A model generated the notes under the pieces. It saw only the letters and a list, made by a program, of their open reading frames with translations. It did no database searches and was not told the DNA's origin. A DNA stretch of 64,000 nucleotides from the NCBI GenBank assembly GCA_958295875.1, contig OY282379.1, forward strand, positions 1,240,001-1,304,000, in the 5' to 3' direction. Source of the DNA: an uncultured Pseudomonadales bacterium. Its GTDB lineage: Bacteria; Pseudomonadota; Gammaproteobacteria; Pseudomonadales; Azotimanducaceae. Of this stretch, positions 8,282-18,095 are shown piece after piece; within the stretch, counting starts at the first letter, position 1; every line of letters starts with the position of its first letter. Both the position numbers and the translations under genes were made by a program.

Positions 8282-9821
8282 AGTGCCGCCACGAGCGCAT
8301 CAGCGCCGTGGCCTCCTCGATTTCCGCGGCGGGTTCTAGCGCCGCCCCGGCGAGCGGCAGGATCACGCGGGCGGCCTCTCGGAGTTCCAGCTTGAGCATG
8401 CCGCCGCCCAAGGGGTGCCCTTCCAGTTCGCAGCTGAGCCGGGCCAAGGGTGTTTGCCAAGCATCCAAGAGGTCATCCGCCGAGGCCGAACAGCGCAGGC
8501 GCACGCCGTGCAGCGTGTTGGTGGAGGATGCGCCAGCAGCGTTGCGAACCAGATTCGGCACACGGCCCGCCATGTAGGTGAGAAAGAAATCTGGCACGCG
8601 CACGTCCGGCACGGCGTACCACGGCGTGCGGCACCGGCACTTGTACGCTTGGCGCGCGCGCCTGCCAGCATCGCTGCCCAGATAGCGCTGCACCCGGGCC
8701 GGCACAGCAGCGCCCTTGGGGATGCGCAACAGCAGCATCGGGTCGTCGTTGCGGCGCCAGCGGTCCACGGTTCCGAGCGTGAGTTCTCTCTCTGGCAGCA
8801 GGCGCCCGCTGCGTACGGTGGGTTGCAGGAGCGCGTCCGGGATGCCCGCTCTTGAGGCGGTCGATGGCGTGAGGTGAAAGAAATCGTTGGCGCCGCTCAC
8901 ATAGCCGAGGTCGATGGCTGCTAAGGCCCCGAGGCGCGAAGGAGCGGCCCGTCTCTGTGTTGACATGCCGGCATCAGCGTCGGCAGCCATTGGCGAAGAA
9001 GTGCCATCTGCCGCGCTCGCGGCCGCCAAATACAGTGCTCGTGCCTCCGGTGTGAGCAGGTAGGGCCGGAGGCGGCGGCGCCATGCGTCTCGCCACTCGC
9101 CCACGTCAACGCGGACTTGTGAGCCCGGCAGGGCTTCTTCGGACCGAATGGCATCCACCGCGGCGAAACCGATCTGGCTGGTCACTCCGCCGAAACCATC
9201 CGCGAACGCCAGCCAGCAATCCTCTGAGAGGCGTGGAAACAGCTTCCGCCGCACGGCGATGATGCGGACTTCCCGAAAACGGCCAACCAAGTATTCCAAG
9301 AGGGGGCCGGCATAGGGAGCGTGGCCAATGGCCGCGGGCACCACAAAGGCCAAGCGCCCACCGGGCCGCAGCAGGCTCGAAGCCGCCACCAGAAAGGGCG
9401 CCCACGAAGCCGTGAGGCCAGAGAACCGGACGCCGAGTTCCGCGCACAGTTCCAGCGCGCGGCGGCGCGCGTCGCCGGCGAACGTTTGGTAACGAATGAA
9501 CGGTGGATTGCCGACCACGCAGTCGAACCGTTCGCCGGTCTGCCGGGCCCGTTGCGCCCACGCGAAGAACTCGTCGTTGTGGATGTGCGCGTGCGGTGCC
9601 CGCTCGCTGGCCGCACCCGCTGCGCGCGCATCGCGCTCGACGCCGCTACTATTGGCGTGATGCGCAAGGAAACGCCCGTCTCCGCAGGACGGATCCAGCA
9701 ATCGGTCTGTCGGCGAGCGCACCGCAGCGCGCACCAGCATGGCCGCCACAGCCTCTGGGGTGTAGTAGGCGCCGTCTCGCTTGCAAGCTCGCGCCTCGGC
9801 CTTCGCTTCGGAGTGTTTCAA
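8271..9821 (-). CDS. N6-adenine DNA methyltransferase, type II/Eco57I-like
   Basis: This 516-residue protein carries AYYTPEAVAAMLVRAA, motif I DPSCGDGRF (43-51) and motif IV NPPF (105-108) within VVGNPPFIRYQ. This order is that of gamma-class adenine methylases of the Eco57I/TaqI group. The long C-terminal half probably holds the target-recognition domain. It should methylate adenine in the site cut by its downstream partner, whose gene overlaps by 11 bp. The ATG at 9821 is the first possible start and is followed by normal coding sequence. The DNA upstream contains a strongly strand-asymmetric tract with three decamer repeats. Confidence 0.88.
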   Translation of the reverse strand: MKHSEAKAEARACKRDGAYYTPEAVAAMLVRAAVRSPTDRLLDPSCGDGRFLAHHANSSGVERDARAAGAASERAPHAHIHNDEFFAWAQRARQTGERFDCVVGNPPFIRYQTFAGDARRRALELCAELGVRFSGLTASWAPFLVAASSLLRPGGRLAFVVPAAIGHAPYAGPLLEYLVGRFREVRIIAVRRKLFPRLSEDCWLAFADGFGGVTSQIGFAAVDAIRSEEALPGSQVRVDVGEWRDAWRRRLRPYLLTPEARALYLAAASAADGTSSPMAADADAGMSTQRRAAPSRLGALAAIDLGYVSGANDFFHLTPSTASRAGIPDALLQPTVRSGRLLPERELTLGTVDRWRRNDDPMLLLRIPKGAAVPARVQRYLGSDAGRRARQAYKCRCRTPWYAVPDVRVPDFFLTYMAGRVPNLVRNAAGASSTNTLHGVRLRCSASADDLLDAWQTPLARLSCELEGHPLGGGMLKLELREAARVILPLAGAALEPAAEIEEATALMRSWRHYDD

Positions 9822-9922
9822 CAGACATTGATGCGGCGATTGAATTGCTGATTGTACTCACAGTATCCCGCTCGTGGCACCCCCGGCAGTGCCAGCGTCT
9901 CCTTCACCGTCCCTCGCCCCTG

Positions 9923-9976
9923 CCCGCTCACCCCTCCTCACCCCACCCGCTCACCTTCTCGCCCGGCCCGCTCACC
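9923..9976. repeat. Three CCCGCTCACC decamers in a pyrimidine-rich tract
   Basis: CCCGCTCACC occurs exactly at 9923-9932, 9946-9955 and 9967-9976, with start-to-start spacings of 23 and 21 bp. The surrounding 9900-10003 is almost pure pyrimidine on the plus strand, so the minus strand is a G-run-rich purine tract. It lies 100-180 bp upstream of the methylase start at 9821. It may be operator-like repeats or a structure-forming tract. No gene is visible in 9822-10072. Confidence 0.6.
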
Positions 9977-10072
9977 CTTCCTCCCGCTCCTCTCGCCCCC
10001 TTGCGCCGAAAACACACAACTTATGTGCTACAAAAGCGGGCAGATCATGGGCTGGCGACGCGGGAGTGTGGC

Positions 10073-10447
10073 GTGCTGGATTGGGAGCGGGTGCGCAATC
10101 GCGCCAACGAAGACAGCGAGTTTCGGTTGCATGGGCGCTTCTGGACGAGCCGCATCCGGTTGCGGCTTGGCGCCACCGAGCTGAAGGTGGAAGTGCAAGG
10201 CGGCACGATCGCCTCCATCGAGCCATGGTTCGGCACCGTGGCGGCAGACCTCTCCATCAAGGCGCCGGAAGAGGATTGGCAAGCCCTGCTCGCCGCCACG
10301 CCACGCCCCTTCTACCAAGATCTCTACCCCGCCACGCTGCATCACGGCTTCGAGATGGCGGGCGCGAGGACGCATAGCTGCGCTTACTATCCGGCGCTGC
10401 GGCGGTTTGTGGAAATCATGCGGGAGGTGAACAATGGCCAAGTTTGA
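10073..10447 (+). CDS. Hypothetical protein coupled to an alpha/beta hydrolase
   Basis: I do not recognise this 124-residue protein. It is rich in beta-strand-like segments (FRLHGRFWTSRIRLRLG, ELKVEVQGGTIASIEPW) and ends in a helix. It has no signal peptide and no membrane segment. The fold could be SCP2- or cupin-like, but no motif settles it. The GTG at 10073 has GGAG about 8 bases upstream; the longer upstream reading is low-complexity and rejected. Its 3' end overlaps the hydrolase start by 14 bp, so the pair is translationally coupled and probably acts together. Confidence 0.65.
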   Translation: MLDWERVRNRANEDSEFRLHGRFWTSRIRLRLGATELKVEVQGGTIASIEPWFGTVAADLSIKAPEEDWQALLAATPRPFYQDLYPATLHHGFEMAGARTHSCAYYPALRRFVEIMREVNNGQV

Positions 10448-11312
10448 CGCCGCGGTCGGGCGCTACGTCCACTTCGAGGTGGAGGGCGTCGAGCACCGCG
10501 TCTACTTTGAGGAGGCGGGCGCCGGCGTGCCGCTGCTGCTGCAGCACACCGCCGGCGCGGACGGCCGCCAGTGGCGCCACCTGTTGGAAGACGCTGGCCT
10601 GCGCTCGAAGTTCCGCCTCATCGCCTACGACCTGCCGTATCACGGCAAGTCCGTCCCGCCGGTCGGCGAGCGTTGGTGGCAACACGAATACAAGCTGACG
10701 AAGTCATTTCTGATGGGCGTGCCGCTAGGGTTGAGCGAAGCGCTGGGGCTGGAAGCGCCTCTTTACATGGGCAGTTCCATCGGCGGCCACTTGGCCGTGG
10801 ATTTGGCCATTCACCACCCACGGCGATTCCGCGCCGTCATCGGCCTCGAAGCGTCCGCGCACACGCCCGGCGGCTACATCGACGAGTTCCACCACCCGGA
10901 AATCAGCAACGACTACAAAGCGCATCTGATGTACGGGATGATGGCACCCACCAGCCCCGAAGCGCTGCGGCGGGAAACCGCGTGGGTGTACAGCCAAGGC
11001 GCCCCGGCGGTGTTCAAGGGAGACCTGTACTACTACTCCATCGACCACGATGTGCGGAACACGGCGCGCGGCATCGACACCAACGTGTGCCCCGTGTACA
11101 TCTTGAACGGCGAATACGATTGGAGCGGCACGCCCGAAGCCGGGCGCGAATTGGCGCAGATGATCCCCGGCGCGCGCTACCAGACGATGCCCGGCCTCGG
11201 CCACTTTCCGATGTGCGAAAACCCGGCGCGCTTCTTGGCGGAGATCGGCCCCGTGCTCGATGACGCCGTGAAGGCCTCAGCATCGGCGGGTGAATCGGTG
11301 GCGGCCCGTTAG
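10434..11312 (+). CDS. Alpha/beta hydrolase
   Basis: This 292-residue protein shows the standard alpha/beta hydrolase order. The lid-preceding strand LLLQHTAGADGRQW comes first, then YDLPYHGKS, the nucleophile elbow GSSIGG (Ser in YMGSSIGGHLA), the acid in LNGEYDWSG and the catalytic His in GLGHFPMCENP. It should hydrolyse an ester, lactone or C-C bond; the substrate is not indicated. The start overlaps the previous gene by 14 bp. Confidence 0.88.
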   Translation: MAKFDAAVGRYVHFEVEGVEHRVYFEEAGAGVPLLLQHTAGADGRQWRHLLEDAGLRSKFRLIAYDLPYHGKSVPPVGERWWQHEYKLTKSFLMGVPLGLSEALGLEAPLYMGSSIGGHLAVDLAIHHPRRFRAVIGLEASAHTPGGYIDEFHHPEISNDYKAHLMYGMMAPTSPEALRRETAWVYSQGAPAVFKGDLYYYSIDHDVRNTARGIDTNVCPVYILNGEYDWSGTPEAGRELAQMIPGARYQTMPGLGHFPMCENPARFLAEIGPVLDDAVKASASAGESVAAR

Positions 11313-11346
11313 CCTCCGCGAAATGCGCCGCCGCTTGGAGCCCGCC

Positions 11347-11374
11347 TTGCAAAGCTCCGGCGCCGGAGTAGAAT
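11347..11374 (+). promoter_or_regulatory. Candidate promoter for rpsU
   Basis: TTGCAA at 11347-11352 and TAGAAT at 11369-11374 are 16 bp apart. The match to sigma-70 consensus is 4/6 and 5/6. The implied start near 11381 gives a leader of about 28 bases before the rpsU ATG at 11409. Confidence 0.5.
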
Positions 11375-11408
11375 CGCCATCCTTTGACTTTGGCGGAAAC
11401 CACTCCCC

Positions 11409-11624
11409 ATGCCGAGTGTGAAAGTTCGGGAGAATGAACCATTCGATGTCGCGCTGCGACGGTTCAAACGCTCCTGCGAGAAGGCGGGCATCCTCTCTGA
11501 GGTGCGCCGCCGCGAGTACTACGAGAAGCCCACAGCCATCCGCAAACGCAAGGCCGCGGCGGCGGTGAAGCGCCATCTGAAGAAGCTGCAACGGGAAGCC
11601 CGCCGGTTCGAAAGAACCTACTGA
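11409..11624 (+). CDS. rpsU: 30S ribosomal protein S21
   Basis: This 71-residue, strongly basic protein has the S21 signature ([20 protein letters not shown], then [19 protein letters not shown]). S21 joins the small subunit near the anti-Shine-Dalgarno end of 16S rRNA and helps initiation. The length is exactly that of the gammaproteobacterial protein. It is the first gene of the rpsU-dnaG-rpoD operon, whose order is conserved widely. Confidence 0.97.
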   Translation: MPSVKVRENEPFDVALRRFKRSCEKAGILSEVRRREYYEKPTAIRKRKAAAAVKRHLKKLQREARRFERTY

Positions 11625-11640
11625 ACGTCCGTCCACCTGG

Positions 11641-11699
11641 CGCACCGCCACCACCTTCACCACAGCCATCCGCGCCTACCGCTTAGGTGGCGCGGTGCG
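11641..11699 (+). terminator. Possible attenuating stem between rpsU and dnaG
   Basis: CGCACCGCCACC at 11641-11652 can pair with GGTGGCGCGGTGCG at 11686-11699, with a 2-nt bulge and a loop of about 33 nt. There is no T-run. In E. coli a partial terminator lies at this same place in the operon, which is the main reason for listing it. Structure and function are inference. Confidence 0.3.
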
Positions 11700-11713
11700 G
11701 TAATCTGGCTGGC

Positions 11714-13477
11714 GTGGCCGGCCGCATCCCCCAATCCTTCATTAACGACCTGGTGCAGCGGGTGGACATCGTGGCGGTCATCGACGCCCGCGTCCCGCTG
11801 CGCAAGGCCGGCAAGAACCACAAGGCCTGTTGCCCGTTCCACAAAGAGAAAACGCCTTCCTTCAACGTAGAGGGCGAGCGCGGGTTCTACAAGTGCTTCG
11901 GCTGCGGCGCGTCCGGCACCGCGCTCACCTTCTTGATGGAGCACGATCACCTTGAATTCGTCGAGGCGGTGGAAGCGTTGGCGCGGCTCGCCGGCGTCGA
12001 GGTGCCCCGGGAAGGCGGCGGCGTGGCGCGGCCGCAAGCGCAGGAAGGGCTCTACGAGCTGCTTGCCAAGGCGGCGCGCCTGTATCGCCGTGCCTTGGCG
12101 AAGCACGCCGAAGGGGAACGCGCCATCGCGTATCTCCGTGAGCGCGGGTTGGACGGGGAAATCGCCCAGCGGTTCGACATCGGCTTCGCCCCGCCGGGGT
12201 GGGATTTCCTCAAAAGCGCGCTTGGTGCGCCAGTGCCTGAGCTCGTGGCGGCGGGCCTCGTCGTCCAACGGGACGAAGGCAACACCTACGACCGCTTGCG
12301 GGACCGCATCGTGTTTCCGATTCGGGACACGCGCGGGCGCGTGGTCGGCTTCGGCGGGCGGGCGCTGCCGGGCGAAGACCCCGGCCCGAAGTACTTGAAC
12401 TCGCCGGAAACGCCCGTGTTCCAGAAGGCGCAGGAGTTGTATGGCTTGTACGAAGCGCGCAGCGCCAAGGGGCCGCGCTTGCAGCGCCTCGTGGTCGTCG
12501 AGGGCTACATGGACGTCGTCGCACTGGCGCAACATGGTGTCTTGAATGCGGTGGCCACCCTGGGCACGGCGGTGGGTGGCAGCCATTTCCAGAAGCTCTA
12601 CCGCAATGTGCCAGAGGTGGTGTGCTGCTTCGATGGCGATGAAGCGGGGCGCGCGGCCGCCTGGCGAGCGGTGGAGGCGGGTTTGCCGGCGCTGCAGGAA
12701 GGCCGGCAGTTGCGGTTCGCGTTCTTGCCGGATGGTGAAGACCCGGACAGCCACATCCGCAACGTGGGCCAAGCCGGCTTCACGGCGTTGGTGGAGAGCG
12801 CGGTGTCCGCTGAGGATTACTTGGTGCAGCGGCTGAGCCAAGGGCGAGACCTGAGCACGCTTGGCGACCGCGCCGTGTTGGGAGACTTGGCGAAACCCCT
12901 GCTCGCGCTGCTGCCGCCGGGCACCCACAAGGAAGCCTTGCGCTCGCGGCTGGCGCAGTTGGTCGATGTGGCGCCGGCGGCCCTTGATGTGGCGCCGGAG
13001 GAAACTGCCGCGGCGCCGTCGCGACGCAGCCCGAGGCCCGCCCATGCCGCTCAGGATTCCGCGCTCGGCCAACGCCTGCTCGGGCACCTGATGCGCGACC
13101 CAGGGCTGTGTCAAAGCCTTGACGAAGGGTTGGCGTCCGCGTTGCTGGATGCAGACGAAGACTCGCTGTTCCTGCGGGTGATGCGCCAAACGGCCAAATC
13201 GCCAGCCACGCAACCGGTCGAGTTATTGGCGAGTTTCTTGAATGACCCTGCTTACGACACGCTGCGCGACCTCGCTCAAGCGCCACCCATGCTCGACGGC
13301 GCGGCGGTGGCAGATGAGTTCGCCGAAGGCGTGGCGCGCTATGTGCGCGAGCGGCGGGATGCCGAGCGGCGCAAGCTCGCGGTGGAGTTGCGCGAAGACA
13401 GTTCCATCGAAACTCTCGCTCGCTATTGGCGCGCCCGGCGGGAGCGCGACCAACCCGCGGCGCGAACCGGTTCCTGA
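11714..13477 (+). CDS. dnaG: DNA primase
   Basis: This 587-residue primase makes RNA primers at the replication fork. The N-terminal CHC2 zinc-binding domain has Cys40, His43, Cys61 and Cys64 (CPFH and CFGC). The TOPRIM domain follows, with Glu in VVVEGYMDVVALA near residue 261 and FDGDEAGRAA near 305. The C-terminal helicase-binding region is helical and divergent. The GTG at 11714 gives the family's usual start AGRIPQSFI; the track's GTG at 11687 would add nine unrelated residues. It is the second gene of the macromolecular-synthesis operon. Confidence 0.96.
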   Translation: MAGRIPQSFINDLVQRVDIVAVIDARVPLRKAGKNHKACCPFHKEKTPSFNVEGERGFYKCFGCGASGTALTFLMEHDHLEFVEAVEALARLAGVEVPREGGGVARPQAQEGLYELLAKAARLYRRALAKHAEGERAIAYLRERGLDGEIAQRFDIGFAPPGWDFLKSALGAPVPELVAAGLVVQRDEGNTYDRLRDRIVFPIRDTRGRVVGFGGRALPGEDPGPKYLNSPETPVFQKAQELYGLYEARSAKGPRLQRLVVVEGYMDVVALAQHGVLNAVATLGTAVGGSHFQKLYRNVPEVVCCFDGDEAGRAAAWRAVEAGLPALQEGRQLRFAFLPDGEDPDSHIRNVGQAGFTALVESAVSAEDYLVQRLSQGRDLSTLGDRAVLGDLAKPLLALLPPGTHKEALRSRLAQLVDVAPAALDVAPEETAAAPSRRSPRPAHAAQDSALGQRLLGHLMRDPGLCQSLDEGLASALLDADEDSLFLRVMRQTAKSPATQPVELLASFLNDPAYDTLRDLAQAPPMLDGAAVADEFAEGVARYVRERRDAERRKLAVELREDSSIETLARYWRARRERDQPAARTGS

Positions 13478-13513
13478 TTCGCGCCAGCACATCCAACCCA
13501 AGCGGGCGCTGTG

Positions 13514-13519
13514 TATAAT
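13514..13519 (+). promoter_or_regulatory. Perfect -10 box upstream of rpoD
   Basis: TATAAT lies 75 bp before the rpoD ATG, just after the dnaG stop. No convincing -35 hexamer sits 16-18 bp upstream, so it may be a weak or activated internal promoter that lets rpoD be expressed apart from rpsU-dnaG. Confidence 0.4.
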
Positions 13520-13594
13520 GGCGCGTTTACCCGCGATACCCCGCCCCTCGACGCGGGCGACCCTCCGAAACTACGCGCACGGCGCAGAGGTGCC

Positions 13595-15409
<1,815 letters not shown>

Positions 15410-15431
15410 ACGCGCGGCGCGGACGGGCAAC

Positions 15432-15508
15432 GGGCCCATAGCTCAGCGGGTTAGAGCGGTCGACTCATAATCGATTGGTCCCAGGTTCGAGTCCTGGTGG
15501 GCCCACCA
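15432..15508 (+). tRNA. tRNA-Ile2 (anticodon CAU, lysidine type)
   Basis: The 77-nt cloverleaf is complete. The acceptor stem GGGCCCA pairs with TGGGCCC, followed by encoded ACCA. The D arm (GCTC/GAGC), anticodon stem GTCGA/TCGAT with loop CTCATAA, and T arm CCAGG/CCTGG are all present. The anticodon is CAU, but the anticodon arm and body match the minor isoleucine tRNA (ileX type) rather than initiator or elongator Met. C34 would be changed to lysidine by TilS so that it reads AUA. It starts 22 bp after rpoD, and the polysaccharide locus begins right behind it. Confidence 0.9.
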
Positions 15509-15571
15509 ACGCGCCAGCCGGCGCTCGCCGCACCGCACCGCGGCGGCGCCGCAGCCACTTAGCCTAAGGGC

Positions 15572-16765
15572 ATGTCCGCGGCCACCTACTTGCTGGAGTA
15601 CCGCGTGCCCATCAGCGCGGCGCTGTTGGTGTTGTGCTTGGCTTCGATGTTCATCCTAACGAGCCAAAGCGGCTCGAGCTTCCCCACCTATCTCCTCGCC
15701 ATCTACACCCTCGCCGGCTGCAAACGCTGGACCGGGCTTTGGCTCAATTGGACGTTCCTGCTAACCGTCGCCATCGCCGCGTACCTGGCGGCGAGCAGCT
15801 TCTGGTCGACGCCGTTCGACGCCCGTGGCGCCTGGAGCGAGGGCGTTCGCGCCCTGTTGACCGTCTGTTTCGTCGTCGCCGTGGCGGAGGGCTTTCGCGT
15901 GGATTGGTTCCGGGCGCGCCTCACCGCCGTGGTCGCGAGCTGCGGTGGCGGCGCCGCGGCGCTCGCGCTCGTTGTCTACTTCATCGAGGCGCCGGCAGAC
16001 GGCCGCGTGAACGGCTTGGGGCAATTGGATTCCCATGTGCCGGCCGCGCTCACCTTCGGCGTGGCGCTGGTCTGCGCGCTGGGATGGGCATTCGATGCGC
16101 GTTCCGCGGCCGCCCGCGCCGGCGTCATTGCCCTAGCCCTGTGCGCAACGCTGGCCATTGCCCTATCGGGTTCGCGCAATGCCTGGGCAGCCGTCGCGTT
16201 TGGCTGCGTCGTCTGCTTGGTGGGGCGTTGGGTCTCCGCGCCGCGCCGGTTCGGGCTCGCGGCGGCAGGCGCCGCGGTGGCCGCCGCCGGCATCGGCTTG
16301 GCCCTCGCGCTGAGCCCGCTGCAAGAGTGGTTGCTGCCACGCGGCGGCAGTTACCGGTGGGAAATCTGGACGGAGACCTTGCGGCGCGTCGCCGCCGGCG
16401 GCCCTTGGTTTGGCAATGGCGCACTGACGAACGATGAAATCCTCGCCCACGATGGCTTCGTCATGCAGCATCCGCACAACATGTACCTTTCCGTGCTATT
16501 CCAAGGCGGCATCGCCGGCCTCATCGCATTGCTCGCGCTCATCGCCGCCTCGGTGCGCACCCTGCTCGCACACTTTGCGCAAGCCGAAGCGAAACTCGCC
16601 CTCAGCATCTACGCCATCACGTTGCCGGCTTGGCTGGTGGACGGCGCCAACCTCATTGACAAGATCGGCTGGACCTGGATGCTGTTCTGGCTGCCGGTTG
16701 CAATCAGCGTGGGCCTCGCCGCGCGCCACGGCCTGCGCGACGCCCGCCGCTTCAGCGCTGGCTGA
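15572..16765 (+). CDS. O-antigen ligase/polymerase family membrane protein
   Basis: This 397-residue protein has about ten hydrophobic segments. The diagnostic Wzy_C-type part includes LSGSRNAWAAVAFG near residue 199, a large periplasmic loop with an RWEIWTETL helix, and the conserved QHPHNMYLSVLFQGG near residue 297. Such proteins polymerise glycan repeats or ligate glycan to lipid A or proteins on the periplasmic side. Ligase and polymerase cannot be told apart by sequence alone. Its 3' end overlaps the convergent glycosyltransferase by 14 bp. Confidence 0.82.
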   Translation: MSAATYLLEYRVPISAALLVLCLASMFILTSQSGSSFPTYLLAIYTLAGCKRWTGLWLNWTFLLTVAIAAYLAASSFWSTPFDARGAWSEGVRALLTVCFVVAVAEGFRVDWFRARLTAVVASCGGGAAALALVVYFIEAPADGRVNGLGQLDSHVPAALTFGVALVCALGWAFDARSAAARAGVIALALCATLAIALSGSRNAWAAVAFGCVVCLVGRWVSAPRRFGLAAAGAAVAAAGIGLALALSPLQEWLLPRGGSYRWEIWTETLRRVAAGGPWFGNGALTNDEILAHDGFVMQHPHNMYLSVLFQGGIAGLIALLALIAASVRTLLAHFAQAEAKLALSIYAITLPAWLVDGANLIDKIGWTWMLFWLPVAISVGLAARHGLRDARRFSAG

Positions 16766-17918
16766 AGCGCGCCACCACCTCGGGTTCGTTCGCCCCGTCG
16801 CTCGCGGGTTGGCCACATAGCCGGCGATAGATGGCTTCGTACCGGGCGCCCATGCGCTCGCCGGTGAAGAGCGCCTCGAAGCGGCGGCGGGCGTTGCGGC
16901 CCATCAAGCGCGCCAAGTCTGGATTGTGATGCAGGCGATCCATGGCGCGGCGCAGTTCCGCCGCCGACCCCGGCGTGACGACCAAACCCGTTTCGCCATC
17001 AATGTTCACATGGCTGGTGCCGGAGCCGACTTCCGTGGAGATGAGCGGCTTCGCGAACATCGCGCCTTCCAGCAACGTCACGCCGAACGCTTCCGCGCGC
17101 AGATAAGACGGAAACACGATGCCGCGGCACAGCTGCAGCAGCGCGACCTTTTCCGCGTCCGGCACTTGGCCGGCGAAACGGACATTGGTGAGGCCCAGCC
17201 GCCGCGCCTGCGCCCGCAGCGCGCGCTCGGTGGGGCCCGAACCCGCAATCACCACCTCGCACGGCGCGCCACGCGCCGCCTCCAGCAAGATGTGCAACCC
17301 CTTGTAGTAGCGCAACACGCCGATGAAGAGAAAGAAGCCCTCGCCAAACTGCTCCCGCACGGCGGCGACGGCCGCGTCCGAGACGGCAGGATAGGTGTCC
17401 TCCCGCAGGCCGATGGGCACGATGTCCACCTTGCGCTCGAAGCGGCTCAGCACGTCGCTGGTGACGAAGTAGTTCGGCGAAGTGCCGACGATGCGGTCCA
17501 CGGCGCCCAAGAAGCGGTGCATCAAAGGTCGGTACAGCCAGCGCAGCAGGCGTTGGCGCACGATGTCCGAGTGGTAGGTGACGAGCGAGGGTTTGCCTGG
17601 CGCGGCGACGAGGTGCAGCAGGTCTCCAAACGGCCAAGGAAAGTGGTAGTGGATGACATCCGCCCAGCTGGCGAGGCGGCGGAAGATGGCGAACGCCTCG
17701 ATGGACATTCCGCACGAAGCCACCGACGCCGTCTGGCGCGCGCGCACGACGCACGCCTCCGTGCGGCGCACGGCCCGTTTTGACGCATCCTTGGTGAGCG
17801 CCAGCACCCGATGCTCCGCGCCGCGCTCCTGCGTGTTCACGCAGATTTGCCGAATCGTCTCCTCCAAGCCGCCCTGGGTGTCCGGAAAGTAGGTGCGATA
17901 GACATGCAGGACGCGCAA
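16752..17918 (-). CDS. GT4-type glycosyltransferase
   Basis: This 388-residue GT-B enzyme has an N-terminal Rossmann half starting RVLHVYRTYFPDTQGGLEE, which contains the donor loop typical of WbuB/WcaI-like enzymes. The C-terminal half has FLFIGVLRYYKGLHILLEA and the EX7E motif in RAEAFGVTLLEG. It should add a sugar to the surface-glycan repeat; donor and acceptor are unknown. The start is taken at TTG 17918 because AAGGAG lies 7 bases upstream and homology begins there. An ATG at 17978 would add 20 residues without family character. Confidence 0.85.
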   Translation of the reverse strand: MRVLHVYRTYFPDTQGGLEETIRQICVNTQERGAEHRVLALTKDASKRAVRRTEACVVRARQTASVASCGMSIEAFAIFRRLASWADVIHYHFPWPFGDLLHLVAAPGKPSLVTYHSDIVRQRLLRWLYRPLMHRFLGAVDRIVGTSPNYFVTSDVLSRFERKVDIVPIGLREDTYPAVSDAAVAAVREQFGEGFFLFIGVLRYYKGLHILLEAARGAPCEVVIAGSGPTERALRAQARRLGLTNVRFAGQVPDAEKVALLQLCRGIVFPSYLRAEAFGVTLLEGAMFAKPLISTEVGSGTSHVNIDGETGLVVTPGSAAELRRAMDRLHHNPDLARLMGRNARRRFEALFTGERMGARYEAIYRRLCGQPASDGANEPEVVARFSQR

Positions 17919-18095
17919 GGGCAGGCTCCTTCCAGCGGATGATGTGATGGCCCGCGCGCGAGAGCGACGCGCCGCCATGATGTGCGGGCGTTCAGTTTAA
18001 CCTTTGGCCCACGGCGCTGCGACGGCGCCAACCCAGCCCGGAGCGCCGCCGGCCATCGGCTTCCTTCCATGTCTTGCCTGTGTTTGACTAGCTCC

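Noticed and set aside
15432..15508. tRNA-Met by its CAU anticodon
   Set aside because: The anticodon arm and overall body match the lysidine-modified minor tRNA-Ile, not elongator or initiator Met.
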